64,000 bases of DNA. Origin: Neodiprion pinetum. Its lineage: Eukaryota; Arthropoda; Insecta; Hymenoptera; Diprionidae. The notes beneath the pieces were generated by a model, which made no database searches, had not been told where the DNA came from, and saw nothing but the letters and a program-made list of their open reading frames with translations. Below are positions 62,638 through 64,000 of this stretch, piece by piece. The stretch spans positions 14,559,871-14,623,870 of the forward strand of contig NC_060234.1 of the NCBI RefSeq assembly GCF_021155775.2, read 5' to 3'. The position numbers were made by a program, and so were the translations under genes. Position 1 is the stretch's first letter. Every line of letters starts with the position of its first letter.

Positions 62638-64000
62638 TCATTTACGTGGCCTATAGCCCCACGACAGCGTGTCGGTCGTTTTGTGAAACACGATCCGTTT
62701 GTCGTTATTCCAGCTCAGTGCTATCTTCTTGTGTTCCACAGTATAAACTTCATGCTTTTGACTCAACATCAAATTCTGATTTTTCATCACATTTTCATGG
62801 TGTGAAGTACATTCCTTATAATCGTTAAAAGTCATTGTATTTAATGCTGATCCCTTTCGAAAGATTTAGAATGGTGAAGCCTTCATACGAAAGCTTATTT
62901 AATTTCACTTTCGTTTTACTTAATTCAACTATTATCGTATCTTTCTCAAAAATCGTGCAGCTATGAAAATTTGGTTTGGCAATAGCAGCTCTAGTACCGT
63001 ATCTTACATCTCATTTCGTGATCAGCCTGATATCTCTGTACTTTCCAACATTTTTCGTCGTTTTACCGCAAACTGCGTTATTTATTAGTTGATGAAATTT
63101 TTTTTTGAATTCGTTGATGAATTTTTCGTCAATCGGTATTCAAATCTATATAATTTTTGAGCGATGGTGTTTGCCGGAACTTTGTGAATGTTAACTAACC
63201 TCAAGCCTAATAGCTAACATTGTTTCAAAACGTGATAATGAATAACATAGTTTTGTTGCAAAGTAGCGCGGTCGTCAATTTCGACTATCGACTATTTGAA
63301 TTCCGAGGTACGTAATGCTCCGGACACAGTGGTAAGTCTTTATGCAGTTCATGCGATTCCTTGGGATATTCCAAATCTATTTCTAACATGTAACCAAACT
63401 CTGCTTCGTCCGAAGTAGTAAGATTGTCTCATTGTCTGGAATCTGATACCCATTCAAAGAAACTGCATGGCAGAGCAAAACTCATAGCAGCATCGTACAC
63501 ATTGTCAACATCCAGGTACATGAGATAAGATTCTTCGACTGCAGAATCTAATGTCTCTTCCATATACCTATTTCCGGCCTTTGCGTGTCTGTTTGAGCAT
63601 TGCGACACACCGCCACGAATACCTTCGATAAACATAATCATATTTATATCAGTGAGAAGCTCCAGTTCGATATCAGTACACTTTGACATTGCGTCAAACG
63701 ACAGAATAGGCTCTGTGTGATAATGTAACTAGTCTGGTCTATACGCCGCGCCGTCCAAAAATTCTGTAGAAAGTTTTGAAAAACTTCAGCCAGTAAACAA
63801 TCGTCCGTCTGTGAATACAAGTCCGGATAATCCCCCAAAGTTTGAATGTTGAAAATTTGCCAACCTTTGCATGCGTGCGCGTAATCGTCATCTGTTTTGT
63901 CCCAGTCGTTTGATTTAGAATGAAATTTTTCTTGGGTTGGTAATCGTCTGCTCTCGAGCTTCTCCCAGTTATCGATGTATTCGTACGCGAAAACACCTTT
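62638..64000 (-). pseudogene. Polinton C DNA polymerase B, partial at window end
   Basis: The C-terminal tail 62638-62835 (LSQKHEVYTVEHKKIALSWN, ending in WGYRP) converges with the integrase. Further in come scattered pieces, motif A as [16 protein letters not shown] (63429-63689, Asn and Gly of the A-copy motif replaced) and [17 protein letters not shown], then DDCLLAEVFQNF (Exo III region, 63644-63838). The region between 62835 and 63200, where motif C should lie, appears deleted. It is more damaged than copies A and B. The rest lies beyond the window. Confidence 0.85.

Larger units (their letters stand above)
48568..64000. mobile_element. Polinton C, partial, with four nested insertions
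   Basis: Gene order penton-like (-), protease (-), PLA2 protein (-), ATPase (+), 278-aa family (+), coiled-coil (+), integrase (+), PolB (-), colinear with Polinton A and closely similar to it. Major capsid gene and left TIR are missing: the element starts abruptly inside the penton-like gene next to the end of Polinton B. It continues past the window. Nested elements: hAT 49847-51716, TTAA element 51911-53206, foldback 53604-54661, LINE 56677-61805. Confidence 0.85.

Noticed and set aside
40959..64000. Polintons B and C as a single large element
   Set aside because: Coiled-coil, integrase and PolB genes occur in both, B ends in a terminal-repeat-like sequence before C begins, and the B proteins are more diverged from A than the C proteins are.

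Overview
This is eukaryotic, most likely insect, genomic DNA built almost entirely of mobile elements nested in one another. Evidence for this is the spliced genes with GT-AG introns, long AT-rich non-coding stretches, and the set of element classes: Polinton/Maverick, Penelope, DIRS, Kolobok/Mutator-like, hAT, and an APE-type LINE with a purine-rich strand. I see no bacterial features, rRNA, tRNA or CRISPR. Species cannot be settled from the sequence; a hymenopteran is plausible but is only an inference. Two short candidate exons (38-225 minus, 21050-21162 plus) are the only things that look like host genes.

Layout. (1) 1351-4575 is a decayed LINE whose 3' tail seems to lie at 20158-20335. 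Between them sits about 15.6 kb made of 19-20 bp minisatellite arrays around Polinton A (4875-18178), which has terminal inverted repeats starting AG and a near-perfect 6-bp target duplication (CAAGTT/CAAGTC). Polinton A carries, in order, an OB-like small protein, a 'FVDL' exonuclease-like gene, major capsid, cysteine protease, PLA2-domain minor capsid protein, packaging ATPase, two structural or unknown proteins, retroviral-type integrase and protein-primed DNA polymerase B. Nearly all are broken. (2) 22283-28019 is a DIRS-type tyrosine-recombinase retrotransposon with inverted termini and an internal complementary region; a TA-flanked MITE (25943-26505) sits in its recombinase gene. (3) 31085-40317 is a TTAA-flanked DNA transposon encoding an intact-looking three-exon, 887-residue DDE transposase fused to a DEDDh exonuclease. 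Its 3' part holds a head-to-head pair of Penelope-like elements (35239-39974, 12-bp target duplication) with hammerhead-like motifs. (4) 40959-48567 is Polinton B, only the integrase/polymerase half. (5) 48568-64000 is Polinton C, the capsid-to-polymerase part, cut by a hAT element (49847-51716), a TTAA element (51911-53206), a foldback element (53604-54661) and a LINE (56677-61805, 11-bp target duplication in the integrase gene). It runs off the window end.

How the parts work together. The Polinton genes form a virus-like set: polymerase and integrase replicate and insert the DNA; capsid, protease, PLA2 protein and ATPase would build and fill a particle. The three copies are inactivated by different lesions (stop in the ATPase P-loop in A, altered P-loop in C, protease His changed in C, integrase Asp changed in C), so they decayed independently. 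The best-preserved coding units are the Kolobok-like transposase-exonuclease gene, the plus-strand Penelope ORF, the Polinton B integrase, OB-like protein B, and the 278-residue protein of Polinton A.
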